Source: Trichoplax adhaerens (taxonomy: Eukaryota; Placozoa; Uniplacotomia; Trichoplacea; Trichoplacidae). From it: a stretch of 64,000 bases of DNA. The position numbers were made by a program, and so were the translations under genes. This document shows positions 52,815 through 64,000 of the stretch, in pieces. The notes beneath the pieces are model-generated. The model was not told where the DNA came from and did not search any database. It saw only the letters and a program-made list of their open reading frames with translations. The stretch is from positions 3,181,454-3,245,453 of the forward strand of contig NW_002060946.1 in the NCBI RefSeq assembly GCF_000150275.1, given 5' to 3'. The stretch's first letter is position 1; each line of letters begins with the position of its first letter.

Positions 52815-54672
52815 ATGGAGATTTCAATTCGATCCCTCGTTGGAAGATCATCTTCGATTGCAAGGAGTAGAATTTTCCTACAAGGTTGCATTGCATGCCG
52901 TAATTCAACCTTATGTGAGTTATAGAATCTAGATAAACTGATCTAATATTCGATACAGTTAAATTGATTTTTCAGCTATAATCTAGCCTTATCTAAAATG
53001 GGTCAATTTAATTCTATATCTTGATAACAGCTGCTAGCCAACCTAATATCAACGACTTACCGGTAGCAGACCTGACCAAATCTCAAAGGAAATCCATACT
53101 GCATCATAATAAGAGAAGCATTCAACTTGAACAGGCTTCTAGACGTAAAGAACGTAAGCTAACAGTCTTACTAACTTTAAATACAAGTAACCTGACCTTG
53201 CTAACTTGATAGGGTTAAACTTGCTATTCGTACTTTACTTGAATTAAGCTCTATCGTTGTATATTAGTTTAGTATCTGCAGTAATGCACTGTTTCGGGGT
53301 TTGATTATAATTATATTTTCACTTTTATAACTCTGCATAATGCAACCTTGGCCCAATAACATCCCTTGTAGTTCAAATACCCTTAAGTCGAGTGTATGAT
53401 GATTGGCTGTCTACTACTGGCCCAAAGCATGTCATGACTGTGGCTGAACACTATGGTATATTTAAGGATGTACTTATGGATTATCCCTTTTTTCCTACCG
53501 TCAATTTTGGAGTTGAGTATCCGAACTATCGAGTGCAATGGGGCAATTTAATATCACCATCAAAGGTAACTAGTTACTTATGGGAAAGTAATACACCCAT
53601 TCGATAGCAATTGGTTGTGTCACAAGCAATTGTGATGCATTAAATTGAGACACCGTTTACTTAGGACATACTATCATTTTATTCTGATTACTCTAGACTG
53701 CAGCTCGTCCAAAAATTTCATTTGCACCGAAATATAATGACGGTTTATGGACATTAATTATGATCAATCCTGGTAAGAAAACCATTTCATGCTGATGATC
53801 TTGATAATAACTATTAATATATTACAGTACATAAACTGTTCGTGTTATCTTGATCAATATTGCTTTGAAGATGGATGCAGTATTAACTAGAGCTCAATAT
53901 AAATATAATCTCTTACAGATGGAGTATTTATCGAAAATCAACAGGAATCTGAAATTTTGCATTGGTTATTGTATGTAAACGGATATTAAAAATACTTCCT
54001 ACTTTTATCTTTAGCCCAAAGTTATGATGTGATAAGGTTATCCATGAAATGATATATATATATATCTTTCAGGATTAATATGGCGCCTTCAACAGCTATT
54101 AAAGGCGTAGAAGCTTGTAAATACTTGCAGCCTTTACCTATTAGAGGCACTGGATACCATCGATTAATATTTCTATTATGCAAACAAAGCAGGGAAATAC
54201 CAGTTCCAGATCAAATCACGGACATTGCTGAGTTAGTTATTAATTTAGCTTTTAAAGCCATTTCTATCATCTAAAATTTTTACATATTTAGAAATGATGA
54301 CCATAAAGATGTTAGTAACAATACTGACATACTGTATACAATTACATTGTAGTCGTTCTTTCTCAACATACAACTTCTTAATACAACATCAAGACTCTCT
54401 TAAGCCAGTTGGACTAAGATTTTTTCAATCTGATTGGGACAAATCAGTAACAACAAGTTTCCGGAAAATGCTAGGTAAGTCTAAATGAGTCTTATTACTT
54501 TATTGATGCATTTAACAATAATAAGGTATTAATTAATCGTTGTTAACGCTGTAATGCAGGAATGAACGAGCCTACGTATAGCGCGCAACCTATACCTCTA
54601 TCTAAATCTCGATTAAAGAAATACAAGCACAGAAATATTTACAAGAACAAGGAAAAGTTGTTTAGAGCTTAA
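52815..54672 (+). CDS. MRPL38: Mitochondrial large ribosomal subunit protein mL38 (8 exons)
   Basis: PEBP-fold protein of the mitochondrial large ribosomal subunit. Exons 52815-52914, 53031-53153, 53372-53565, 53697-53772, 53919-53970, 54073-54231, 54353-54474 and 54560-54672 join in phase into 312 residues. The N-terminus MEISIRSLVGRSSSIARSR is a textbook mitochondrial presequence: basic, serine-rich, amphipathic. Only this frame of exon 1 splices without a stop. Family landmarks: RVYDDWLSTTGP...VAEHYGIFKDVL, GLWTLIMINPDG, ESEILHWLL, PIRGTGYHRLIFLLCKQ and GLRFFQSDWDKSVT, ending MNEPTYSAQ plus a lysine/arginine-rich tail. It is shorter than the roughly 380-residue mammalian protein, mainly at the N-terminus. 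Divergent neighbour: ATP5MF. Confidence 0.92.
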
Positions 54673-55409
54673 CCATGTATCATTTCTATATTGTAGCTAT
54701 TTGTAGTTATACTTTGCCAATGCCTGTAATGCGTCAATTTTATTGTTTTTTTAAAATGCACATCTTTAAATATACCCAAGACAAATTATTATTTGCTTTG
54801 ATATGTAATCTATAAGCTCAATCTGTGGCAATATTTCAATATTTTGATCTCCATCTCTATTCTTTACATTGCGATTTGGAAAGCATCTCGTAGTGTAGCA
54901 ATCTAATAATCATATTAAACTGTTTAATTTTGTAAGGCATCTTTAATGATCAGCTTTGATATCCCGATAGCAACATAATGTCCTATATATCTTTACAGTT
55001 TAGTGATGGCTTATTACTGTAAATTTGTCTCCATAAAAAGCGATGGAAAGAATTGAAGAATGTTTACAGTGCATGATTCACGTAATTAGTCGATAGTGTA
55101 ACTGGTGGTCAAGGTGTTGTATAATCGATCATACGAAAGATTATAAAGACGGTTGAAATTGATCATTCTCGAGCTCTGAGTACTTGCTAACTACTGTATG
55201 TAGGAATCTGATTACATTGTAAACAGCTTATAAATTACAATTTTAGCTGTCCAAATCACGGAATAGCAGCACTCGCCACACTATCCATACAGTAACGTAG
55301 AGCTCGCTAGCAACACGGATAATGGCTGTATCATAGTGATACTCTATGCAGCATTGTTGCCACTGCCATATGACCGTAGTGCAAGGGCGTACAGAACCAG
55401 AACCCTAAC

Positions 55410-55602
55410 CAGGGGGACTACTCAATTTGAAAATTCTCCTCTCAAAGCCGCAACTAAACCATTTCCCCTATACTAAAAATATACCAGACATTGTTGGTAT
55501 TAGGTACTGTCGATTCGTTGCCTGTCTCGTGTATTATTAGTATAAGGGAAAATTTTTTAATTACGGCTTTGAGGGGAGAATTTGGAGCTTGAGTAGTCCC
55601 TG
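55410..55602. mobile_element. hAT-like MITE (non-autonomous inverted-repeat transposon)
   Basis: About 193 bp with long terminal inverted repeats. The left arm starts CAGGGGGACTACTC, and the right arm read backwards starts CAGGGACTACTC. Pairing extends about 60 bp through CTCAAAGCCG and CCTATAC with scattered mismatches. A 7-bp direct repeat CCCTAAC abuts both ends (55403-55409 and 55603-55609), extendable to 8 if the boundary is moved by one base. CAGGG-type ends plus a 7-8 bp target duplication fit the hAT superfamily. There is no room for a transposase. Confidence 0.8.
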
Positions 55603-55623
55603 CCCTAACCTGCAAACTCCGTC

Positions 55624-55692
55624 TTGTACTGTGTTTAGTACTGTACTACTGTACCGTATTTTGGGCTTCGGTTTTACCATACAGTGTACAGT
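55624..55692. repeat. GTACT/TACAG cluster
   Basis: Short blocks TTGTACTGTG, AGTACTGTACTACTGTACCG and ATACAGTGTACAG just downstream of the MITE. Confidence 0.7.
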
Positions 55693-55929
55693 TATGCTAT
55701 ACTATAACTGTTTGGCAATGCATGACGCACTTCCATAGTTCTACGTCATGAATCAAGGTTAATAGGCTGGAATTACAAATTTCTCGCTAAAATTCATCAA
55801 TCAGACCATTGCTTTGCCTCATTAATTTCTTAATCGACACAGAAATAAGCCATACTGATGATGATAGCTATGTTCTATCATATTACTATTGTCTGATGAA
55901 TCGAAATCAATTAGTGTAAGTATAGCAAG

Positions 55930-58900
55930 ATGGCAATGTCAGACAACGAAAGACAACCGTTACTGGAGAATCTGCTCGATCAAAGCCCCCAAAAGACTAG
56001 CTATGACCGAAAAACATTTCAGCCTGACCTATCGCGATATCCATCAACACCAACACTGAATAATCGCTTATTAAAGAATCATGTTGTGGCTTTATTTGTA
56101 ATCAGTTTCGATACTAAAAGTGGTAAATTATTGATAAAATATCAAGTCAACGTTTTATTCTTTTACAATAAAATCAGGCAGTCCAGTACTACTTGTCCAT
56201 TGATTCATTGCATGCTAGACTACGCGTTATTGTAAATAAATTATGGCTATGGTGTTTTATCCTTATAATATCGATTCTACTCTATTATGTATTCGTCTTC
56301 TATCATCCATTCACTGGATACTGTAATCATTGATGAAATATCACGCGATGCTTTTCAGTAAAATAGTAATACACTTGAAATAACACGATCACCATGTAAA
56401 CATGTACTCTCCTTGCGGACTGTAGGGAATGTTGTCGAATACTGTGTACCCAGTGGAGTACAATTGAATGCCGTTGAATTTAAAGCAATGCCAAGTGGTA
56501 GCCACACAGTCTCTGAAGATTTTGTGTAAGCTTAACATAAGTGATATTGATCTTTTATCCAATCATTCTTATTTCTTTACAAGTAACTACCAGTTTTCAG
56601 TGTATCAAAATTTTAGTTGCCATCAACTTGTTTTGTTGGTAAGATAAATATGTGTAGAACCCGTGGTCGGCAACATAAAATAAGATGCAATCATCACTTT
56701 TATTTACAGTAGTCTTTACTCATAGTTAATTACTGAAGATTTTGCACATGCTTAATGCATATCAATGACATTCGTACTTCATCGCCATCTTATTTCTCTA
56801 AAGCGCCTACGAACTACCAATACACGTAACTTTAGCTTTCATCATCCTGTTCAATTGACATACCAATGTTTAGGAGCTACACTTCTCTACAGTGGCCATT
56901 ACATTGTTACTGAAGATTTGGTATAAAGCTAACATGTATAAGTGATAATCGTATTTCATAGTGGCTTTGTCATCTCTTCATATATAGCTAGAGAGCTAGT
57001 TGTGTACGAAATTTTAACTACCATCATCTCTTCACTAAAACACTTTAGAGCAGTACTGTATAGGAAACTGTAAATAGGACCAAAATACATTACGTAATTA
57101 CGAAAGATAATCGCCGTAGCCCATCCTTCCGCACTATGGTATTGATTAGACACTTTAAAAGAATAAATATAGATTATATATATGATGTGTCCATTGTACA
57201 ATCACAAGTCTTATGCATCGCGCTCGAGTGTGCTATTATACAGTGGCCAAATCATCAGCATTTATTTTTATATTGAAATCGCTGGTGTTTTATAATTAAT
57301 AATGTATAATTAAAAATATGGCTTAATCTCCTTGCTGCTCATATACTGTAATATGCCTATACTCTATCTTTGGTAATCAGATATTTCAGAAATGGCCAAG
57401 ATCTATATGGACTTAGCTGCTTTAAAAGAATTCAAGTCGATAACCAAGAAGAACGCGGTGTACGTATGAAATCAGTCGGAATACTTTGTAAGCATTTCAT
57501 AACCTTACATTTACACATGCCTTTCTTGGAGAGCGAAGTTGTGTAAGTAAGATAATTTTATCAACAAAGCCTTTAACCATAGAAAATGATCATTAGTCTA
57601 CCATAAATTAAAATATTACTGATATTGATTAAATAAAACTCTTGCTTACAATTATATTATTAACCTTTTAACCACTTTACAGAGAATTCTCATGAAAGTC
57701 ATCTAAAGTTATCCCATATATTTTCTTTATACTTTATAGAAAGCAGTTAAATAGCCCGGGTAACTATCAAAGATTACAAGAGTATTTTACCAATAATATA
57801 GATTTAAATGAATCCTTAATTCAACCTTATGGAAGTAATACATCAGTATTGAAGGTAAGGTTATTAATTAGCGAATATACTGAATATCATTATAGCGTTG
57901 CCAAAATTACTCATATCTTAACTATCGCTTTAAAACATAATTTCTTTTATTTTATCGGGCTTTAAAATATCTTGCATAATCGAAATGTTGATAAGATTTA
58001 ATCTTGTAAAGTACCTATTTTTCTATGCCACCTAACGAATGAATTCATTTATATGCACAGATTACACATCCTGCTGGATGCTTTTCTCAGTTTATTAAGT
58101 TTTTCGGTGTAAAGATATTTCCACTATGGAGACTTATTTTATTACAAAAAAAAATCCTATTTTACTCCCCACCACCTGTTGGCATCGCTTGCTATCGGGG
58201 TAAATCATACTCATTGATGATTGCAATCTTTACGAAATTTCGATCGCGATTGTCGTCTATAGCGTCTGAAAACGTTTCAAATTACAATTATAAATGAAAA
58301 TTTATACTTTAATTAAATTTAGTATACTGCTGCAGCTTGTTGTCGTCATCATCCATATCGCTGCGTGAATCACAAACTCAACCACAATTCTACGTAAATG
58401 TAGCTGACATTGCCGAACTATCATCTACAAAAACTTATGTTGCATGTGAGGCTTAATTATATTACTTACTATTTGTAATTCTGACTGAAATTCTAAGTGC
58501 TTATCGTTGTAACTACGCTGCATAATTACCTATTTACATATTTTTTCTTGATTACGTTAATGTGTGATTAATATTGAACTGTAGGTACCACGGAGAAAGT
58601 TTTTGAGAGTAAGAAAAACTTATATGACGCCTTCATCGATATTCGGAACATAAGTTCTACATCTCCCAATATTGAACCTTTAACAAAAGTCACTTCTGAA
58701 GACAGAAAGAGATTCGCTGCTCTTTCTCAATTAAGGTTCAGTATTCGAATACACATCTTTCGTATAGGCTTACAAAAATCTATTTATAAATGTTTCAGAA
58801 TAGCGTTAGATAGTGATATATTTAGCTATTGACATGATTATAAAAATATATGTAACGTATCCTAATAGACCGATTGGTAGTCTGCAAGAGCAACTTCAAC

Positions 58901-59202
58901 AGGGTGATGAAGAAAGTGAAGAAAAATATATCCGGTAAATTAATTGCATCATTTTCTCTGATTATTTTACTGTAACTATACATTTAAAACAAAATTTTGC
59001 CCATAGATTTTTCCGCGCTATGAACGACATCTTGTTCCAGAAATTGACCGATATTTCAAGTAACCCGGATCATCAGATTTCTAACTCGGAACTTGAGGAA
59101 ATGGGACTATATCCTGGTGCAGATAAAGTATTCTTAACTCAGTTAATCGAGTTATACAACTTTAATGTTGATTTACAACCGGACTGTGTGTTTTGCTGTT
59201 AA
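55930..59202 (+). CDS. DENND11: DENN domain-containing protein 11 (9 exons)
   Basis: DENN-fold protein of the DENND11/KIAA1147 family, thought to act as a Rab-type GEF or GEF-related factor. Exons 55930-56122, 56426-56525, 57381-57542, 57740-57854, 58061-58199, 58323-58445, 58585-58735, 58881-58934 and 59007-59202 join in phase into 410 residues. Landmarks in order: NERQPLLE start, DLVAVF-like [60 protein letters not shown]-like [65 protein letters not shown] and the final CVFCC. Length is near the roughly 450 of the human protein. A second ATG two codons in (MSDNERQ) is an equally good start. Intron 2 carries diverged copies of the exon 2 end (see findings). Confidence 0.93.
56500..57040 (+). 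repeat. Three diverged tandem copies in and around DENND11 intron 2
   Basis: Units beginning CTGAAGAT at 56513, 56733 and 56910. Each is followed by a TAAGCTTAACAT/GCTAAC-like phrase and a TTTTAGTTGCCATCA/TTTTAACTACCATCA-like phrase. Spacing is 220 and 177 bp, and similarity is moderate. The first unit overlaps the end of exon 2 and its splice donor. Confidence 0.6.
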
Positions 59203-60104
59203 GATTTATTCTATTGTGTTTTTGTACCTAGATCTTTGATATAGCGGTGCTAACCCATTAGCTATTATTTGAATGAAAGCGTTATATAGTTTAGCGAGAT
59301 TTTATCGAATACAAAGTCACAATATTTTTTACAGTTTAACCCTTTAAAAGCATATTAAATCACACTTGAAATAGATACTATATTATTATGAAAAGAATGA
59401 CAGATGGCTGTATATTGACGCTGTTTGGCTATTTACTTAAAAGGCTATTACTCAATAAATGAGATTGCAAAAATTCTATCTGCATTTAAAAACTTTCCAA
59501 TAATAATTGGTTGATTAAGTCATAAACTGTATACGTATATTACGTATATTCGTAGTATTTCTTAGAGTTTAAGAAACTATAATTTGTAACGTCTATTTGA
59601 TTACATTGGATAAACGAAGATTAACTGACGATTAATTATAGCTAGCTATAGATGTTATCCAAATACTATTGATATTGTTTCTAGTTGTAATGATACATCA
59701 TGGTACGTATATTTTGAAGGCTAGGATTCCTTCATTTATTATTTTTAAACAATATTACTATTAAAGTGAAAGAATGATACATTCCTTCTATAGTTTCTTA
59801 TACGCACTTGATAAGGAAGGCCTAGCTACTCTTTAAAGAATAGTTATAGCCTTTTATTGCAAACTATGTACATTCTGTTATTTTACAAATTCGTTATTCA
59901 TGAAATGCATGGCACATACGAAACATTAGATATTAATACAAATTCATAATAATTGAATTCGTAATAAATGTTAATGTTATAGTGACTAGCTACAAATATA
60001 CCATCTATTCGGATATAAAATGCTAAGTAAAAGCATCAGATGGCAAATAGAATGAAGTATCGCAAATTATAAACCTCAAGGTAATACTACATATCAACAA
60101 GTCT
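59203..60104. other. Intergenic between convergent DENND11 and CFAP119
   Basis: About 900 bp of AT-rich DNA shared by two 3' ends. Nothing else seen. Confidence 0.55.
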
Positions 60105-60956
60105 TTATCTTCTCTTTGTTTTACTTCCTTTGCCACCCTTTCCTATAACAGATTCTTCAACAGCTTTAATTTTAGAAGTTATAATGTCATCATTTTGCCT
60201 AATCTGATGATCTATTGTCAATTTCATTTGTTGTAATTGTTCCTGTAATGTGGTAGTTATAAGTGTTTTTATTCTATTTTTTGAATCATCAGCTTCATCT
60301 GCTTCGACTTCTTCTCCTTTAATAGAATCTGTCGTCTCTGTGGTTTCACCCTTTGTTTCTACAATTTCTTCAATTTCCTTATCACCTGTATCTTCTTCTA
60401 CATCGTCATTCTTTTCCTCTTCTACAGGTATTAATTGATTAGCAGGCATTCCAACATAATCGAACGCAATATCCATCCTTACTTTGGGAGTAAAAGCATA
60501 TTTGTATAATTTTAAGTGTCTAAAATACGTATTGATAACGTAAGTTATAATTAACTTGACTTGTATGACAGAAAAGATATAAATACTGTATGGTGGTCTA
60601 TTAACACTATGACAGAATAGTAGTTCCTTGAAATATTTATAGACGGCTTCTATATTCCCAAATGGTGTATCGATATTAGCCATATGCACTCTCTTGACAA
60701 TAGAGAAAAAAGCTGATGTTTGTTCCTGAGAGAAATTATTTTCCTTAGCAAACTGCAGGGTATAATAAAAAAGGTCTATAATAATGCCCATCTTTAAATC
60801 TTTATCATAGTCACGTAGGTTAAACATTTCAGCCAGTATTCCTTTAACATCTTCAGCAGTTCCACATGCATCAATTCTATCTAGTTGCCCAGTATTTAAA
60901 TCTTCCCATATGCAGACCGAAGGCTTTAAAGTACTTGGAATATGAATGACATTCAT
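60105..60956 (-). CDS. CFAP119: Cilia- and flagella-associated protein 119 (CCDC189 family), intronless
   Basis: Family is linked to motile cilia and sperm flagella in vertebrates. Single exon, 283 residues from the ATG at 60954-60956. N-terminal half: WEDLN...LDRIDACGTAEDVKGIL, then GIIIDLFYYTLQFAKENNFS and EQTSAFFSIVKRVH. Then come the diagnostic blocks NIEAVYKYFKELLFCHSVNRPPYSI and INTYFRHLKLYKYAFTPKVRMD. About residues 180-230 are very acidic (Glu/Asp runs). A C-terminal coiled-coil-like segment (TTLQEQLQQMKLTIDHQI) and a basic end GKGGKGSKTKRR complete it. Intronless structure contrasts with its multi-exon neighbours and could reflect retroposition (inference). If the host is a placozoan, this fits an animal with motile cilia but no sperm so far well described. 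Confidence 0.82.
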   Translation of the reverse strand: MNVIHIPSTLKPSVCIWEDLNTGQLDRIDACGTAEDVKGILAEMFNLRDYDKDLKMGIIIDLFYYTLQFAKENNFSQEQTSAFFSIVKRVHMANIDTPFGNIEAVYKYFKELLFCHSVNRPPYSIYIFSVIQVKLIITYVINTYFRHLKLYKYAFTPKVRMDIAFDYVGMPANQLIPVEEEKNDDVEEDTGDKEIEEIVETKGETTETTDSIKGEEVEADEADDSKNRIKTLITTTLQEQLQQMKLTIDHQIRQNDDIITSKIKAVEESVIGKGGKGSKTKRR

Positions 60957-63900
60957 CACGACAATACTGAATTCAGTCTGTTAACGACTTCACGTTGATC
61001 GAAGAATCGAAGTAAAATGTGTTTAGAGTTAGAAGTTTTTAGATCTATGTGGCGTACCCCAATGGTTGTTTTGATCAAGCTAAAATTCCAATTAGCAAAA
61101 TATTGACAAATTAATAAGATCTGATAGTGGAGAAGAGACTAAGTAGATCGTTACTGGATAGCCTATGACGTATTGAATAATGCGATAAAGTACTTACAAG
61201 TTAAAATTGATTACTTACAGTTCGGTTAGTAAGTGATTTGATAGTGATGCAGTAATGTAGAGATCAAAATTTATAATGTTAAGCCTCGACTCCTTAAGGC
61301 TATTGGCATAACTATAAGAGAGCTCTAAGACCGAGTAGAAATTGTGTTATCGTATTAATTCCGTTGCTATGAAACCATCGAGCATGCGTATACTTACGGT
61401 ACGCGGTGTTCTACTAAAAGTGTGTGTCGCAATAATAATGTAGTAATGATACTCTGACAAGATGAAGCAAGCTATACTCTATCATATAATAAGTTAATCG
61501 CCGTAGAGTCTGTATAGGAACTAGAATCTGTCTCCAGCATCTACCTCTTTGCTACTCTATGTAGAAATCTAATCAAATCTAATAATAATAATTAATATAT
61601 ACTACCAATCTCAACGAAATCAGTCAAGCGTTCGAAAAATTCAAGATAGGATTTGCACCTTATAATATAAAGTATAGCTAATGAGTAGATGCAAATGAAG
61701 TCATCTATAGAAAATAGCAAATCGGGCCATGTACCACGACAACGCAGATTTTTAGAATAGCAGTTGCATTTATAACAATGCTAACAACTTCTTGCAAGGG
61801 TTGTTGGCGAGCTAATGGTGGTGAAATCAGCTGTAGAAATGCATTATCTCGAGAAATAGTTTGAATATTAAAAATAGTGAAAAATTAGTTAGTATGAGAG
61901 AATATGCGGGTAGTATGAAATACGGAGATAGTACTACACTGAATCTGCAACTCGGCATACAGAAATTTTCTCATATACAGTGCAGCATGCAGCATGATAT
62001 GCAGTGATACTGTATTTGGTGACGGGTTTAAGAGATTAAATCAAATTGTAGGCGAAATGCGTTTAAATCATAAAATAAAATTTTCCATTGCGTTCCATCA
62101 TCTAACTGATGTTCGTAGATCTCGGCTGGAGAACTGTTTTTCATCTAATTTATTAAAACTAAACGATCAGGTGCTATCCCTTATTATCTGCTTATCAATA
62201 CGAGCAGCATACAAAATGTACTTGAATTACAGATAACATCAGTAAGCAACTATGCATCCTAACATGGCGGTTCTATTACTTATAAAACACGTTCCTACTG
62301 GGTAGAGTACAGTTACAGAAGCTTATGCTTTCCTATTATATGGAGGGATTAGATGAAAATTTCCATTTTTCGCTTCAACACCTCACTCAAGCTCCGCGAT
62401 TTCTACTTTTGAATGGCACGCTCTAAAATCTAAAGAATATTGAATATACAGTAGGCTGACTTCTCCACAATCTGCATTTCATAATTAACATAATAAATGC
62501 ATTTGTAATGCAAAGTGTATTAACAAAAATTAAAATTTCTCATTACTAGAAATGACCCCTGATCGATCATTAAATTGTATTAGAAGATTCTCAGTCTGAA
62601 CCTAAGTGAATATATTTTATTATTTGAGATAGATGAGGTACGCATTTGCCTTCCTATGTCTCTACCTCTGGCGAATATCATATAATGCTCTGTACGTTTA
62701 GTTACTTCGTAATTACAATTACAGAGGTTCGACATAAATGTAATATAATACCATCTATAATTTTAAGGCAAGCCCTGAACAAAATTAAATTACAATTTAA
62801 TTACTTGGAGCTATAATAAAAGAATTAGCTCACATTCGAGCATTCCATTGGGTAATCCTTTTATTACAATAGCACAAATGCAAATTTGATCTCTGGGTAA
62901 ACATCCATTCTTCGCTCCAGCAACAGACGTTATCCTATTAATGACCTTCAAGAAATCATAATAATTATAATTACATTATAAAATTGAAAGGAAGTTTTTG
63001 AGTAGCTGCTTTGTAAATGGATCAAATTTAATGTGCAGCACTTGCATGAACAGATAAGTCAGACTTAAAGCGATTATCAAGTAAAAATTACGATCAAGTT
63101 AAGCAGGCGTATTGGCCATAGCATTATGATCACTGACTTGCTGCCGAAGTGTCTTGCTAAATCACTTTGTATATAAATGACTTAAAACTAATGTAGGTGA
63201 TATACTGTAGGTAAAGAAAAATGAGAAGAATGATATGTGTGATCTTTGAGACCTCTATTACGAATATTATATAATTAATAGGTGATTAATATTTATGAAA
63301 AAAACGTTATCACAAGTATGAAAATGGCATTGCATCATTTCTATCTACCACTAATCAAAGATAAAGTGCTATTAGACAGTAGAAAAATATGGATGGAGTA
63401 GTTAATCATTATGATATTATTTCCGTTTGCATCTATACCAACAAAGATTTGGTGTCAATTGATAACGGAAAATGAGAAAGTCATCGTAAAATAGTTTGAC
63501 ATTATCATACGATTACCGTTAAAATCTATAACAACATAGATCTAATGCGATAGGCAACGGAAAATGAGAAAAATAAATGGAATAATTGGGCATTAGCAAA
63601 TCGTTTCTATTGATATCTGTATACGCTAATAATCAATGATACAGTACTATTAGAAACTGGAGAAGTGCAGATGGCGAGTCGTTGAAATGACTAGCGTGAT
63701 CATTGAAAGATATTAACTCGAACACAATATTGCTGTAAGGGTATTAATGAGGCTAGCCAATGTACTAAATGCTACTATGTCATTGCATAAAATCTATTGC
63801 AGCACTCTACATCATCATTTTAATGATGGAATTGTGATGATACAGGAAAGAATATGTACAATATTAGTAATGGAAAATACAATGCCTCAGGCATTTTTTA

Positions 63901-64000
63901 TTAGAAGAGTTTATGCATTGCAATAAAATCAACCTCATGCTCTATCGCAAGCATTACCGTGTAAGAAGAGGAATATAATATTATTGAAGACCATGTTACA
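60957..64000. other. Intergenic to window end
   Basis: No gene I can support. The 80-codon frame at 61994-62236 has no recognisable motif. A diverged direct repeat lies at about 63421-63575. An upstream exon of a gene beyond the window edge cannot be excluded. Confidence 0.45.
63421..63575. repeat. Diverged tandem repeat, two units 92 bp apart
   Basis: Two units of about 60 bp, each running from CCGTT through ATCTATA.CAACA.AGAT to CGGAAAATGAGAAA, the latter at 63466 and 63558. Moderate divergence between copies. Confidence 0.65.

Larger units (their letters stand above)
54673..55929. other. Intergenic between MRPL38 and DENND11
   Basis: 1.26 kb without coding exons. It contains the hAT-like inverted-repeat element (55410-55602) and a short GTACT-type cluster at about 55624-55692. 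Confidence 0.55.

Noticed and set aside
52632-52900. Frames FGLATESDPAGINL... and RFQFDPSLEDHLRLQGVEF... as a separate gene or as upstream MRPL38 exons
   Set aside because: The second joins to the next exon with an immediate stop, while the MEISIRS frame splices in phase and gives a good presequence. The first has no in-frame start and no place in MRPL38.
60250-60438. Serine-rich plus-strand frame
   Set aside because: It is the antisense shadow of the acidic Glu/Asp stretch of CFAP119.
61994-62236. 80-codon plus-strand frame as a gene
   Set aside because: No recognisable motif, no neighbouring exons; length is within chance for this composition.
1-64000. CRISPR array, prophage, operon or bacterial defence system
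   Set aside because: Introns, metazoan genes and absence of ribosome-binding-site-spaced gene runs rule out a prokaryotic context; tandem repeats lack unique spacers.

Overview
This window is a stretch of AT-rich eukaryotic (animal) nuclear DNA. It has short GT-AG introns (mostly about 70-300 bp), two intronless rhodopsin-family GPCRs, and a metazoan gene set: FANCA, a DDX59-like helicase, HSF, DENND11, CFAP119, MRPL38, ATP synthase subunit f and peptide deformylase. Compact introns, single-exon receptors and this gene repertoire fit an early-branching animal. My best guess is a placozoan (Trichoplax-like); that is an inference, not something the sequence proves. There is no sign of operons, bacterial signals, CRISPR arrays or organelle DNA.

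Layout. 1-6.5 kb: two paralogous class A GPCRs facing each other (plus, then minus). 6.5-18.2 kb: a gene-poor stretch of 11.6 kb with only small repeats. 18.2-18.8 kb: peptide deformylase (minus), with an upstream island of GTACT/TACAG palindromic satellite. 21.9-24.8 kb: heat shock transcription factor (minus), with eleven coding exons phased completely and a twelfth phased at its 3' end only. 24.8-28.4 kb: repeat island (GTACT arrays, a 47-bp minisatellite). 28.4-31.8 kb: DEAD-box RNA helicase, DDX59-like (plus, 16 exons, 486 aa). 33.4-35.8 kb: a six-exon EF-hand protein I cannot assign to a family. 36.6-46.6 kb: FANCA (minus, about 30 or more exons). 46.6-51.8 kb: repeats, including a 151-bp satellite and a 172-bp tandem duplication. 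51.8-54.7 kb: divergent pair ATP5MF (minus) and MRPL38 (plus). 55.4 kb: a small hAT-like inverted-repeat element. 55.9-59.2 kb: DENND11 (plus, 9 exons). 60.1-61.0 kb: CFAP119/CCDC189 (minus). 61-64 kb: no gene seen.

The genes do not form one pathway. Three encode mitochondrial proteins (peptide deformylase, ATP synthase f subunit, mitoribosomal L38), and two of these share one 753-bp divergent promoter region. The rest cover DNA crosslink repair (FANCA), stress transcription (HSF), RNA unwinding, membrane-traffic GEF-like function (DENND11), cilia (CFAP119) and cell signalling (GPCRs, EF-hand protein). Exon joins were worked out by hand from splice signals, codon phase and remembered family resemblance. 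No alignment was run.
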